Origin: Vanilla planifolia
Lineage: Eukaryota > Streptophyta > Magnoliopsida > Asparagales > Orchidaceae
Length of the DNA: 64,000 nt
Assembly: GCA_023846275.1 (NCBI GenBank)
Contig: CM043868.1
Location: forward strand, 5,599,153 to 5,663,152
Direction: 5' to 3'
Below, piece by piece: positions 1 through 12,689 of the stretch (position 1 is the first letter of the stretch; the number at the start of each line of letters is the position of its first letter). The notes below the pieces were generated by a model, which was not told where the DNA came from, ran no database searches, and saw nothing but the letters and a program-made list of their open reading frames with translations. Position numbers and translations under genes: made by a program.

Positions 1-539
1 TAATTAAATTGCTTTAGATTTAAGGGTTGGAAACAACCTAGATATAACTGATTAAGGGAAAAAAGTAAAACTTGATCAAGCTCTAGAATACACCTTGAGA
101 TAAAGATATGAGAAGAGAAATCCAAGCCAGTCTAACAAACATTCCACTATTAAAGGATTAATTCAATAGCTATATAAGGTTTTAGCTTATGATGAAGACG
201 AGACTTGGCAAAACCTATCCATGAATACTCTTAAAGAACTTACTTAAGAGTAGCTAAGATAACTTGCAAGTGTGAAAGTTAGAGGAAAATTGCAAGCTCA
301 ATTCATGAAGAGGAAGAATCTCCAATTGGTGTAAATGTCTACTTAATTAAAGATGTAGGAAGCTCATGTCATGCACCTAAATATAGAAGCATGCTAAGTA
401 TTTAAATAATGCATATTGGTTGATTTATCATTCTCAGGTTAGTGAAAGAACACAAAATGCATGCACTATCCTAACTCCTTTACATGCTATAATTCTTAAT
501 TTTATAAGAATATGATGTGCATGCCTATTTAATAAGTAA

Positions 540-783
540 ACTCCATAAGTAGTGGCCCTCAATTTAATACAGAACATGAATATACGTACTGCTTTGCAAA
601 TCCAACATGTTATAGCTTACAATTCAATATAGAATATGAGATGTATATAATGCCTTGCTAATCTGTATGCCACATATATTGGTTTGATTTAGCACAGTAG
701 ATTTATGTAATGTTTTGCATTTTGTAACTCTTAGATTGATAAAGAATATGAAATATACTTTTTTACTTTGCTATAAATTGCAT
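540..783. repeat. 60-bp degenerate tandem repeat, about 3-4 units
   Basis: Strings like 'caatttaatacagaa' and 'gctttgcaaa' recur at exactly 60-bp steps. 'caatt' occurs at 560 and 620, and the 'ttgc' blocks at 591, 651 and 711. A fourth, less regular unit is at 774. Weaker relatives ('catrtaatagct') continue to about 1110. The array lies inside family B copy 1. Confidence 0.6.
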
Positions 784-2864
784 ATAATAGCTCTTGTTTT
801 GGTGAGTTTATTATGTATATGTATTTTTTATTGATGTCCTTAGCATGTAATGGCTTTTGATTTGGTAAATTTTCATGATTTTGCTTCCTAAACAATAACA
901 TGTTATAATAGTTGGTTATGATGTTTAAATTGTCATATAGTTTTCAAATATAATGTTAAAATGATGACTTATTCAATTATTATGGTATAATAGTGATATA
1001 GCTTTTGATTATGATGTAGATATTGTGATATAGCCCTCATTTGTAATGTGAAATTTAAGTTATGGATGAAATATCATGTATATGCTTTTAATTGAAGGAA
1101 TTAACATGAAATGACTCTCTGATAAGATGAAAAAGTTTGTATGGAACTATAATCATGCTTACCCTTGATCTCAAAAAGACATTATCATATTAAAGTGAGT
1201 TGTTATACTTAAAAGTTGGCAAGCAACTAAATGCAAAAATATACATGGGTTTAGAAAGTATCTATCTTGTTGAATATAGTCTGTTATAGTTTTTGAATAA
1301 TACTTAAGAATGTTAAATCATGCTAACAAAAGATATATATGATGCTTTAATGTTATAAACATAAGACTTAAGTTCTTGTAAAGAAGATCTTTACAATATA
1401 TTTGGGACCTTGAATGTTGGAAGAAAAATAGGAAATTAAGTAGTGGAGACTTCGTGGTTATGTTACATGCTAGAATCATAAATGGTTAAGATGTAATATG
1501 ATTTTTCATCTAGTTAAATGTGAAGAGAGTTACACTTGGATGGTAAATTTATTCAGGTTAAAAGTTGATGTATAAATGTTACTTTGGAATAAAGTATGCT
1601 TGTTATCATGAAGCTATAATCTTGATGGAAATAATGTTAGAATTTTGTTACATTGATCATGGTTGTTATATAGTGCTAGCAAAATTTTTCTATGCTTAAA
1701 TAATTGTTTTATGGATCTAATTCTTGATTTGATGATGGATCATCTAGAATTTTATTGAGATTTATAAATTTAATACAAGTTTATTTAAAGTTAAAATAAA
1801 ATTGAATGATTGAATTATGTGAGGATAACAATTTTAGTTATAACCATTGTAAATTTTGATTTGCTAAGGGACTTTGGATGGCTTTAGGGTGAGAGAGAAC
1901 TCTCAGATACCTTGTGAAGAAGGTTTGGAAGTCTTGGTTGAGCCTTAAGAAAAGGCTAAGGTAATGCAATGGTCTTGATGGAGTGATAAGAGGAAGAGTT
2001 TAACTCAAATAAGCCTTACAACAAATGCCTTAGACTTATGAAAACTTCCTACTTGAATGGCCAAACATTAGTTCTTCTAACGTAAGTGAGCTCTCTAATT
2101 TTCTAGTAAAGAGAGTTAAAGGGCTTGAGTTGGCCTCAGAAGAAAGCTAAGAAAAGTTTAAGCCTTAATTAAGGATAACAAAAAAGGATTGGGTTTGGTT
2201 AAGTGTAGAAATTTAGAAAAAAATCTTTGATGAGGTTAAGGATAACCTAGGAATTAAATTTGTATAATTTCTAAGGAGTACTACTTTGAATAGAGAAAAC
2301 ATTAAAAGTAGATCAGGGTTAGATTAAGGTTATCAATTACTTAGTGAAATCTTGAGTGCACTCAAAATAATGTTAAATTATGATGAAGCTCCTGATCAGA
2401 CACTAGATGAGGGTTGGTTGTGATAGTGAGCTAGAGGTTTTTCCATAAGAGTGGTGTTAAGCTTGTCCAAGTGGTTGAATGAAAACTTAAATTATTGTCT
2501 AAACATTAATTTAGTTTGGTTTGATGTTTAAGATCATGTATATACCTTAATTGAGCTCTTAAACTAAGGATAAATACCTTAAATGATGGTCTCTGAGGTG
2601 TATGTGGCTCAAAAGAGAACTTTGGGAAAGGTGGTGTAGCTCAAATTAGCTTATAAGATAAGAGAGAGTCACTGATGAAGCTCATGTGAAATCAAATTAA
2701 AGTTAAAGATTATGATTAAAAATATTTAAGTAATGACTTATAACTTGAGTACGTACGTAAGTGATAGTTTTATTAAGCTAACAAACTTAAAGTCCCAGAT
2801 TAAGAAAATGATAAGAACTTGACATGTACAATAAGAGAAGATTATCCCAAATATAAATATTAGG

Positions 2865-3040
2865 ATTTGATAAAAACCCAAGATCAACCCAAATAACAAT
2901 ATAAGATTTTAAGAAAATCTCATATATATAAGTTAGGATTTAGAGAAATCCTATGTTAGCTTATATAATAAAATAGGTTTGAAAAGACACTAAATAGTTT
3001 AATTAATAGATTAGGGTTTAGAAAAACCCCTAAGACCTTT
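2865..3040. repeat. Cluster of short imperfect palindromes
   Basis: Four successive units carry self-complementary cores of the type 'ggattt..gaaatcc', 'gatttt..aaaatc' and 'gggttt..aaaccc'. They are spaced roughly 40-75 bp apart and separated by AT-rich spacers. Similar 'ggtttt/aaaacc' units occur at the equivalent place in family B copy 2 (about 45.58-45.66 kb), so the cluster belongs to the element. Confidence 0.5.
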
Positions 3041-4355
3041 CAGATAATAAATCAAGTTTACGTAATCTTGGATATTTGTGAATAAAACCATGCAAATGAT
3101 AAGTAAGTCTATTTGATGATGAATATACTAAAATATAATGAACCTTAATTGATAGATTCTTCAGCTAGAGTTAAACAAGTCAAATATAACAAATGACAAG
3201 TCTCTCACCAAGTTTAGAGATTATGTGTCTCATTACTAAGACATCATGGGACACCATGAGGGTACTTGAGCTTATAATAGAGTATTATACATTGTGAGCA
3301 CTCTTATGTTATTGTAGAATGATCTTTATAATTAGTAAAGATTAGATTATGGATTATTAGATTATGTGATGAGATAAGAGTGTCAAACTTATTCTAATTA
3401 TTCTAGAGGTTTGGAGAGAGTGCTAAATTATTGGTGGGTCACTATTTGTTCTATTGATTGATCTTGATTTTGATTCTATTAACTTGTTGGTCCCATGTGG
3501 ATATGTGATAAAGCTAGTAATTATTAGTAGGTTGTAATACTAATATGATTCTTTTAATATGTTGATGATTATATTCTATTATTATATTATTACATATATG
3601 TTCTCTTAGTAGGATATGAGTGTTCCTATTAAATTTGTCTCCCCTTCATATATTACTTGGAAGGGTAAAGAGTTACTTATTAATATGACATATAGTAAGA
3701 TATAGAATAAGCATCTTAGTGGATCCTTCATTAGTTAATATCTTAGCATGTTTTAGTCATAGTTGTATTTATTTTAAATATTAAGATGTATTTATTAGAT
3801 TTAGATTGTATGTATTATCTATAATAGATATAAACTATATTAGACATTTTATTTGATATATTTTATGTGATTTATTTTCATATGATAGATTTGACATAGA
3901 TTGAGTCATTATTTATGATTATTAAGTATCATTTAGATATGATTTTATACAGATATAGATTATTTTGATATCATATACATATCATTGTACTTGGCATTTA
4001 CTTAGCCTAGAGTAGACCAATTCATAGTTAAACAATCAATTAGATTAGTGATATAATTCATTTTTTATGACACACTGCAAATTCAATAATTACATTGGGG
4101 GATCATGACTTTCAACGTAAATGTCAAGTCTGATGAGGCTAGTCATGTACATGGACTGGTGCATAAGTGTAGTAGCATTTAAAAAAAAGATGTTCTAAAA
4201 GTGGGGTGTACTTATAATGTAAGATATCATTTTTATTTGGTAACACTTAATCAATTATAGGATTCATATTTTTTTAGATAAGCCAATTTTATTATTAATA
4301 TTATCTTTTATTTATTGTTTTATGATGATATTTGGTGCACAAAGAAATGCCTTTT

Positions 4356-4359
4356 ATAT

Positions 4360-4415
<56 letters not shown>

Positions 4416-4451
4416 TGTATGTATGCATGTATATGTATATGTATGTATGCA
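4356..4451. repeat. Compound TA/TG microsatellite
   Basis: A (TA)n tract (about 4356-4371) runs into (TG)n (about 4372-4408) and then mixed GTAT/GCAT units to 4451. It starts 15 bp after the proposed end of family B copy 1. Confidence 0.95.
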
Positions 4452-7400
4452 TAATTTTTATACATATATATGATAATATCTTTTCAAAGCAATAGACATT
4501 CCCCAAATATCATCATAAAACTACAAAACATTGTATAGTGCATTACAAATATGTAAATCACTTTATTGAATATATAATGTATAATTTGTATGCTATATTA
4601 TTATTTTTTCATAGATTATTTATACTAATAAGAAGTTGTGCAAAATTATTTTGACCACTTTCTTAGAAATAAATTTTATGAAAATTATGTTTATTAAATG
4701 CTTTAAAAAATTATCATGTTTTAATCTTTCACATACATATTAGAAAATGTTAACATCACAATTCTTATATATTATTCTTTCTAAAAAGGAAAATTTTAAA
4801 ATAATTTTTAAATTCATTTTTTCGATTATAAAAGATATACTCAAGTAGACAAATAAGTCAGGACAAGATCATACAAAACAAAAAACTTTATTTACTTGCA
4901 TAAGCATCTATTTTGGAGTGAAGAGTATAAAGTATGAAACCATGCTCCTTTCCTCTCCCACAAACATATATTCCCACGCAAAATTGACCTATAAATCATG
5001 AGGCTTTGTATGGACGGAATTATTTCAGTCATAAAAATCATTTCTTGCTCTTTGATTAACTGTGCACATGCTTGATATCATTAAAGGACTAAAGCATGCA
5101 ATTTCTAAGTTAGCGAAAATGACTAAAGCTGCTTTGGTGGTTCTATCTTACTTTTCTTCTCGCTTCGTCACAGACTATTCCTTTCCCTTCTTTAAAGGCA
5201 TTACTAATGTGCATATAATGTGGATGTTTGACAGTTGGTGTTAGATTAAGAAATTGAATACGCAACTTTTTCTAACGTGACTCTGGAATTGAAGTGACAG
5301 CAGCTTCAAAGAAAAGGAAGAAATAAATAATAATAGGTCATTGTTGTACTCATTTATTGCTTTTTAAAAAATATTTTTTTTCAGAGAAATCAAAGACGAT
5401 AAAAATTACCAATAAATAGAAAATAAATGAAAAAAAGTTCAAAAAGTTTCATTTAGTATATTTTTTTGGGCTATCAAAGGAGCTGTTGCTGAATTAGATC
5501 ATATTTGGGAAAATAAAACCTTCACCTAAGTGTAGAACGTAAGTTATGATGAAAATCAGCTAATTACAACAACAAAAATGAAAATATCTAAACGTAATAT
5601 CAATAAATACGCAGGAATTTGTAATGGTACTATTGTAAACAATGTTTATGCCTACATAATATTGCACTCATTTTGTATAATTGTTGACTACAACTCTTAC
5701 AATGTCCGAAAGCCCTTGAACAAGCAAAGACTCCAATTCAGGCTTTTTCCTCTTGTAGAAGCCTTTGCTCTATCATAGTTTTATAATAGGTACAGGATCC
5801 AATCCTTTCTTCATATTTTCACTTCTCACATCCTCAATTTAAAAGAAATATTTTCCCTTCATCTTTGTCGAATTTGAGCATTCCTCAGTAGGAACTTATA
5901 TCGGCTTTTAAAAGCAAAGCAAAAGCTTACAAATTATGGCTACAAAGCTGCATTTCTTTTACACGAGGCTTTTTGGCATAGCCACAACCTTTCCCTCCAA
6001 TATTAAAGCATGAAGGCTCACAAAAAAATTTAAAAATATCACCCAAATCTATACTTATAATTTAAGAACATATAAGTCACTTGTTGAGAAAATTATACAA
6101 GGAATCATATTGAATTAAGGAATAAAATTTTCTAATCTCAACTTAGTATGGAAATAGAAAGAAACATATTGAATGTAGTCACCACAATAGCACTTGCAAT
6201 CTTCTATGGATTAAAATTTTAAGTGAACTTAATTCCTTGTTGTCAAAATCTTTATCAAGAAAAGAAGATAAAGTGGAAGGAATTTAGGGTATTACATTAG
6301 CACTCAAATTTGATTGATTTGAGGGCATATATAGACGTTTTCTTAAAACTTCTCACGATGATATGGTAGTTGGGCACAAAAATGTTTTTATCAAAATCTA
6401 ACCTTTATATGCAATTTTAAACTAATCAAATCATCTAATTATGTTATGACCATTGATATGTATATTTTTCGAAAATACCAAGTTTTCTATTGTAGACTAA
6501 CTGGCATGTTGTTCAATTCAATGGACCCAACAAAGATCACATGCTTTATATTTGATACTGACTCTTCATTCATTCTATTTGACTTATCTAAACATACATT
6601 CGAAGATATTTAATTTTTAAAATTTATAATAAATCAAATATAATTTATAAAAATTCAACATTTTTCTTAAGGATGTATTTTTACATGTGCTACAAAATTA
6701 CGAAAAAGTTGATTTGGTTTTAAATTATTTGTTGGTTTTGAATTATTTGATTTATCCTAATAAACAATTTCTATTCAAAATATTTGTGTGTTGTAAATCA
6801 ATTTTAGATTGTAGATTTCAAACTTTAGCTGTTAAGACCTCCAACCATTGATAACAAAATAAATAATAAATATAAATTTGATGTTTTATAATATATCAAT
6901 TTATATAATAATTATAATTTATTTAAATACATTAGTTGTGCCATACAAATTAATTCTTCTCAAATTATGAAAGTACATTTTATTTCATTAAAGTCATCTT
7001 CCAAGTACTTAAAATCTTATATGCAAAATCTTAACACTAAATGGATGATTTTTGAATAATTCAACAATTTAAAAAGCAACTTGAAAAGGTTTAATAGATG
7101 GTTTGACAAATAATAAAGTTTAAAAGTTCATGTCCTGAAGCATAATGAATGATTTGTCAAATGATAGTCATATTATAGCTCGCATCATAATGCCTTCTGT
7201 ATTTGAAATATTGTGATCCATGGAGAATAGTCCTATCATATGGTTCAATTAGTTAAACATATAATTTTTAAGATTTTTACTATATGTGACCTATTTTCAT
7301 CTGATGGTCATAAAACTTTTGAGATCTACTAATATAATGAGTGTTGGAATTCATTATCGTAATATATTTTATTTGATAATAATCTTCCATTTATCACTAA

Positions 7401-7800
7401 AGTTTTTACTTGTAATCAGATTTTTTAGTATTTATTATTTTTATCTTTAGTCCTTCATATTGATTCTTCTTTTTAGTTACTATTATAGATGTGTTGGATT
7501 GTTTTAAAGAGTAAATAAGGGAAAAGTTAATCTGATGACAATAGGATAATACAAACCTTCATTATACCTTGATAATGTCTACATCTTATTAAAGAATAAT
7601 CCTAAACTCATGGCTTGCCATCAAAATTAATGCTATAGTTTTGTATCATATGTTCTTGTTAGTGTCTTAAGTTATGCTACTTTTTTCACATTTCTTTCAT
7701 ATAACCTATGGGATAAAATTATCTAATTAAATTTTTAAACAAATTTTGTGTCACTTATACAACTGTATCAATTCATAAATAAGTATTCTATTAGGTTCAT
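4452..7800. other. Unassigned AT-rich sequence; 4.9-6.0 kb looks less repeat-like
   Basis: No element or gene could be recognised. The part from about 4.92 to 6.0 kb is less monotonous, with several GC-containing stretches and two small frames (5062-5244, 60 codons; 5578-5778, 66 codons). Neither matches a family I know, and neither has flanking splice or start context I can defend. The rest is AT-rich with short internal duplications only. Confidence 0.4.
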
Positions 7801-9359
7801 ACACTTATCATTTTTAATTAAGCATATATCACTTTATTAGTTGATGAATAACTGTATAGAGAAAAATATGTTTCTAGTTGCTCCAACAAGATATTTGATT
7901 TCTTAAAGATGCCTAATAAAGATGTTTCACTATTATAAATATTTTTCAATACCTAATAAAGACGCCTCCATTGCTATACATTAACCTATCAGATAAACAA
8001 AAGCATGTAGTACATTACCTTCATAATCTTTGATTATGGCCCCTACAGAAAAGTAATTCTTCTTACTATTGCCATGTATATTTACTTTAATAGAGCTAAC
8101 AAGAGAGTCCTAACATATCATTTTGCACCATCTAACTTTCATATATTTGAGAGGGACCAAACCCATTTGCACAAGCATATTATCTTTTTATATTATTTTC
8201 ATAACTATTAGAACTTGAAAATATTGTGGCATTAATTATTGATCTTATTCATAATGGTAGTATTAAATTTGCAAGTTTCCCATAGTTTTTTTTGTTTATA
8301 AAATTCCAAATATTCCAACATATTAGAAGGGGGATGATTTGAATAACTACATATTAGAAGAAGGATCTTTTGCTACCAATTGTTGAGAAAGTTATTTATC
8401 TATTAACTTTCCTATAATTAGATTTCAAAGAATCTACCATAGAAGGACCAATATTTTGTGCAAGGTAACAACCCCTAAAAGCATGATCAATAGAATCTTC
8501 ATTAAGGCAGTGTTGACATTAGGATTCTAGATGGATGTTGAACCTTTTTAATTGCTTAGGGAAGGGTGGTAGTTTGTTAAGTATTCTCCATACTAGTACT
8601 AATATATTATAAGCATAATTTTCATTCTAAATCCTTTCTTAAATTTGAGCTCAAAACTCTTATATCTTATTTCATTCCATGCTGATTGTAGGTTAGAAAT
8701 TCCATCATTGTGGGTTGTCCAAAAATGCCTTCCAAACATAAGAGATTTGCAGGTGAGTACTAACAGTAATACTTTAGTCTTTTTCATATTCTTCTATGTA
8801 TCCAATTTGGTAACCTTTTTATTTATATTCAAATATTTTACTTTCTTTAAATAAATCCAAAGTGATTGATTTATTAACAACTTCCAATTGAGTTTAACTA
8901 AATGTGCTATTATGATATTTTATAGTTTTCAAATACCTAATCCATTTTTTTTCAAATGGTTCAGATACCCTTTTGCAAGCTAATCAGTGATGCTTATAGT
9001 TGTTATCAAAGTCCCTCCATAGGAATTTATTCATAATCGTTTCCACTCTTTTGATAATTTGTATAAAATGATTTATTGTCATCACTGAGAAAGTTGTTAT
9101 TGAATTTAGAACATATTTTACTAATTTAAGTCTAACACCCATAGATAAAGTTTTTGTTTTCAAATAGCAATCTTGTTGTGTAATTTTTCAATTAATTTCC
9201 AAAAGTATATTGATTTCTTTTTTCCATAAAAATAGGTATCCCAAGTTTGTAATAAGAAGAGAGCCTTGTTAAAACCCGTGACCTTTCTTATCTTATTAAC
9301 TATTAATGTCTTTATAGGTCTAGTAATATAGAAATTGAAGTTCTATAGGTTTAGCTATA

Positions 9360-9800
9360 CTATTAACAATTCTTGAAACATTTCTAAAATTCTATTAAGA
9401 CATTTGAAGGATCTTATGTCTCCTTTACTAAAGGTAATAATTTTATCAGCATAACATAGATGAGTTGTTATAGGTTAGCCTCTTATTATAATGTAATGAA
9501 GTATTTTCTTATTCTCAAATTATTTTTTAATTCTTCACTAAAAGCCTCCATTTTTATAATGAAGAGTAAAGGGGTAATTGGGTTACCTTGCTTTAATCCT
9601 CTTATTGCTTGCAAGTAACCATAAGGAGAGCCATTAATCATTATAGATAGCCATGAACTACTTGTCATGTTGCTAATCAAACTTTTGAACCTAGCTAAAA
9701 ATTGGAATTTTGTGAGTATTTTGTTGGGAAATTGCTAAGACAAATGATGAAAAGCATCTTTTATGTCCAACTTAATAATACAGTTTCTATCTCTAATTTT
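9360..9800 (-). pseudogene. Reverse transcriptase domain of LINE-1 (broken)
   Basis: This is the best preserved part of LINE-1. The palm motifs are in order on the minus strand: 'IKLDIKDAF' (motif A, the Asp present), 'SIMINGSPYGY', 'RGLKQGNPITPLLF' (the usual GDP is GNP here) and 'THLCYADKIITFSKGD' (YADD reduced to YADK). The open piece spans 9486-9680 (64 codons), and its apparent start Met is internal to the domain. A stop lies between the two RT boxes. The match to the plant L1 RT pattern is from known family motifs, not from a search. Confidence 0.85.
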
Positions 9801-10699
9801 CTTATTAAAAAACCCATCATTTGCTAAGTTATGAGCATATTTTCTCAATAATTTCTCTTCCATCTATAAAATTATTAAGCTCAAAAGAAATAATATTTGG
9901 TTGAACTATGTGGAGTTTATTAGCTAGTAGCTTGTATAATATCTTTTTAACAAAGTTGGATACACATATTAGTTTGAACTCTTTAAAAATCTAGGGTTTT
10001 AAGTCATCGAGGTGAGCATTATATTTACACTTGTAATCCCCCAAGGTATTAAACCTCTAATAATGAAAATTGTAGCATCAAGAACATTCAATGCAATGAT
10101 GTCCCAAAACTTGATGAAGAAATAGTTATTAAATGCATCAAGCATAGTTGCACTATCCTTATCTATTTAAAAAGCACTTGTTTGACCTCCTCTAAACCCA
10201 CATTTTTAGAAGTATGTTCTCTTCCTTAATAATGCATAAGATTTCTTCTTTAGATCTCTTCATCATAATTTACCTCTTTCTTAGATAGTAGATCTTTGAA
10301 AGATTACACTGTTGCTTATAGTATTTGTTCTTGCCTAGATACCATCTAACCATTTGAATCTTTAATATTAGTAATGTTGAGCAATTCCCTTTTATCCTTT
10401 ACCAATGCTTGAAAGAATCTAGTATGTTCCTCTCCTTGCTTCAAACACTTGGTTCCATTTTTTTTCTCCAATAAATTTCTTCTTTCTCCTTACATTATTG
10501 GTTTGCTTTTTCAAGCTCATCCTATCTTCCTCTATTTTGTTCTCATAAATTTTTTTTTCTCTATCCTTCATCACTTCCTATGCTCTTTTGATGGCTTGGA
10601 AGATGTCACAAAAATTTTTCACTATTTAAGACAATTTTTCAATCTTCTCAACTTGAAGGATAAAGGTGGAATGCCTGACTAATGAGTTAGAATCACCTT

Positions 10700-11450
10700 A
10701 ATTATTTTGCATTATTTTGTAAAATGTTAGATATGTATCCACATATTTTGAAACCTAAGCTTTAGGATGTTGTCATAATAGTGGGCACTTTTTAAACCCT
10801 ACTTTATAAAATTGTTGTACAATTAATTATAGCATGATTGATAGCTATATGTTCCTTATGTAATAGTATCATATCAAGTCACTTCCAAACTTATTTTTTT
10901 ATTCTTCTACTACCCAGATATAGGGTGAGCCTGAGTACAAAAGATCTTTTAGACTATATGGTTTTGGTAATAAATAAATTCATTTGTAGCAAGGAAGGGG
11001 GGTAGAAGATCCCTTGTATTCCTCCATGAAAGCAATTACATTAAAATCTCCCTCAACTAACCATGACACCATTTGATTTGCCATAATCACTATTAATCTA
11101 TTGCACATTATTCTTCTTTGTGCCCTTATACACTTAGTGCATACCAACATATATTTTGTGGATAGTTGACTTCCAATTTTTGTGATATGTAGGTGAATGC
11201 ATTAATACTCATCATTATTCTATCACATTGAGTATTTCCTTTCCATAGTATCCAAATTTTGTTGGATATATTTCTAGTGTAGAGAACAAGCCCCAAAGTA
11301 GATGCCAAATTAAGAAGGTTCTCCTCTAGAGTCATTGGTTCAAGTTGAGCTAATAGGTTGTGTTATTGGACTTAATTATGTATTTGAGGCAAGAAATTGT
11401 TCTGATATTCACCATTCCCCTTGTATTCCATGTAATAAGGTTTTCCATTA
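10700..11450 (-). pseudogene. Endonuclease domain of LINE-1 (broken)
   Basis: The minus strand encodes an apurinic/apyrimidinic-type endonuclease that would nick target DNA. 'WNTRGMVN' near 11.43 kb is the usual plant L1 start. 'NKIWILWKGN' is near 11.25 kb. 'SWLVEGDFNVI' near 11.06 kb carries the catalytic 'GDFN' box, and a 'YSGSPYIW' box follows near 10.94 kb. The open frame 11126-11335 covers the middle of the domain. Stops separate the pieces. Confidence 0.75.
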
Positions 11451-12689
11451 ATTAATGAATTGTTTAAATTTTTATAGCTATTAAGCTTTTATGATTTTAC
11501 TTTGAATTGGTTCGATAATCCATGCCATTCTTGGATTTCTTTTTTTATCTTCTTGTACGCGTAGGGGTGAAATAATCTTATTCAAGTAGAATTAATTTTG
11601 AGTTGATTACTCTTTTATGAAATTCATTACTAAAATCCTTTTAACACTTGAAGTTCTATTTTCTTTGGTTTTGTTCATCAAAGGTTACAAAATTTGACAC
11701 CAACCTGTGCTTCTCTTTCCTGAGTTCTTTCTTAATTGTTGCATTGTCATTAGTGAATTTTGTTGACATTATTTTTCCTCTCACTATCAACCATCTTGAT
11801 TTTATCATTATCTTTGCTCATCTTCATAATTATGTTTGCCTATATAGCCTTATCATTGTGATCACTGTCAAATTGAGGAGTTCGAGATTGTGAATCAATC
11901 TCCAAATCCTTTGTGAAAGTGTGACCTTCACACTCTAATGTTGTTCTATTCAGTTCTTGCCAAGGGTTATGATTGTGCCCTACTTGGGCCACCAAAATGA
12001 TAGGATGCTTTACTCTTTTTGGGGTAGGTTGTGTGTCTAATTTTGTTATATTATATTTATAGCCTAAAGATGAAAGTCCTTGTTTGCAATAATTGGTGTA
12101 ATAAAATGGCAAATTATAATACTAAATCTTTTACCAAATACCATTCAAACAATTACCCCATTATGTGATTAATTCACTTTATTAATTCCTTTACTAAATC
12201 AACTTCCACACTAACTCTAACTATGCTAGGTCAGATTAATTTGACATTGTGACATCCACCTTAAGTGGATTTCCAATTGTAGAGGCTATGGAATATAAAT
12301 TTTCCTTGTTAAATAAATGGTTCAATATTAAGGTGTTCTAAAGATACCCATATAAGTGTTAGAGATGGTTCAATATTAAGGTGAAATTGTAGATGCCACC
12401 TAAAAATTTGCATTTAGAATTCTTCTACATTCCACAGTTTGTGTAGTAACAATAGAGAAAATCATCCTCCTTCTCAAATTTAATTACTACATTCCTACTG
12501 CTAAGTGATCCAATCTTATCATTGCTTTGAAAACTAGTTCTGTTGAATGGTTTCTTATTAACTCCATAATAGACCTACTACATGAAAATTTTCCTTTTTG
12601 TATCAGTTTAAATGATTCAACCATTTCCCAATTTTATCCTCTTTGAAAATAAATTTTGGTTGTCCTTTATAAATGGAAGTGACTTAATC

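Larger units (their letters stand above)
1..4341 (+). mobile_element. Large non-coding repeat, family B copy 1 (probable long LTR)
   Basis: Non-coding repeat, probably the 3' part or all of a very long LTR. Its last 1.8 kb can be matched by eye to 45.13-47.01 kb. Shared landmarks, in the same order, are: a 'gctcttaa' then 'gtatgtrgctcaa' block (2550-2640); a run of short imperfect palindromes built on 'taggatttagagaaatccta' (2865-3040); a 'gagtgycaaattatt' block (3378-3435); 'agcctaR...accaattcata' (4002-4026); 'ctaaaaG...ggtgt' (4196-4210); and an AT-rich end in 'GCACA' (4337-4341). The first 2 kb resembles 62.1-64.0 kb in composition and short motifs. Degenerate 60-bp tandem units lie near 540-780. 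No ORF is recognisable. The left end lies outside the window. An LTR identity is inferred only from the ...CA end and a PBS-like string after copy 2. Confidence 0.55.
7850..12680 (-). mobile_element. LINE-1: decayed plant L1-type non-LTR retrotransposon
   Basis: This relic copied itself by target-primed reverse transcription. Reading the minus strand from 12.68 kb down, the plant L1 order is complete. First comes an ORF1 region resembling DUF4283 (12.66-12.2 kb). The apurinic endonuclease follows, starting 'WNTRGMVN' (about 11.43 kb), with 'NKIWILW' (about 11.25 kb) and 'SWLVEGDFNVI' (about 11.06 kb). The reverse transcriptase has 'IKLDIKDAF' (about 9.76 kb), 'RGLKQGNPITPLLF' (about 9.58 kb) and 'THLCYADKIITF' (about 9.45 kb). 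A zf-RVT-like 'CQHCLNEDSIDHAF' (about 8.5 kb) and an RNase H-like 'IKVNIHGNSKKN' (about 8.08 kb) complete it. The second catalytic Asp of the YADD box is now Lys. Frameshifts and stops break every domain, so it is dead. The 3' end is only roughly placed. Confidence 0.85.

Noticed and set aside
5062-5778. Two small plus-strand frames (60 and 66 codons)
   Set aside because: No recognised motif, no homology I can recall, and lengths expected by chance in AT-rich DNA.
8645-8854. Plus-strand 69-codon frame
   Set aside because: It is antisense to the LINE-1 C-terminal region and has no features of its own.
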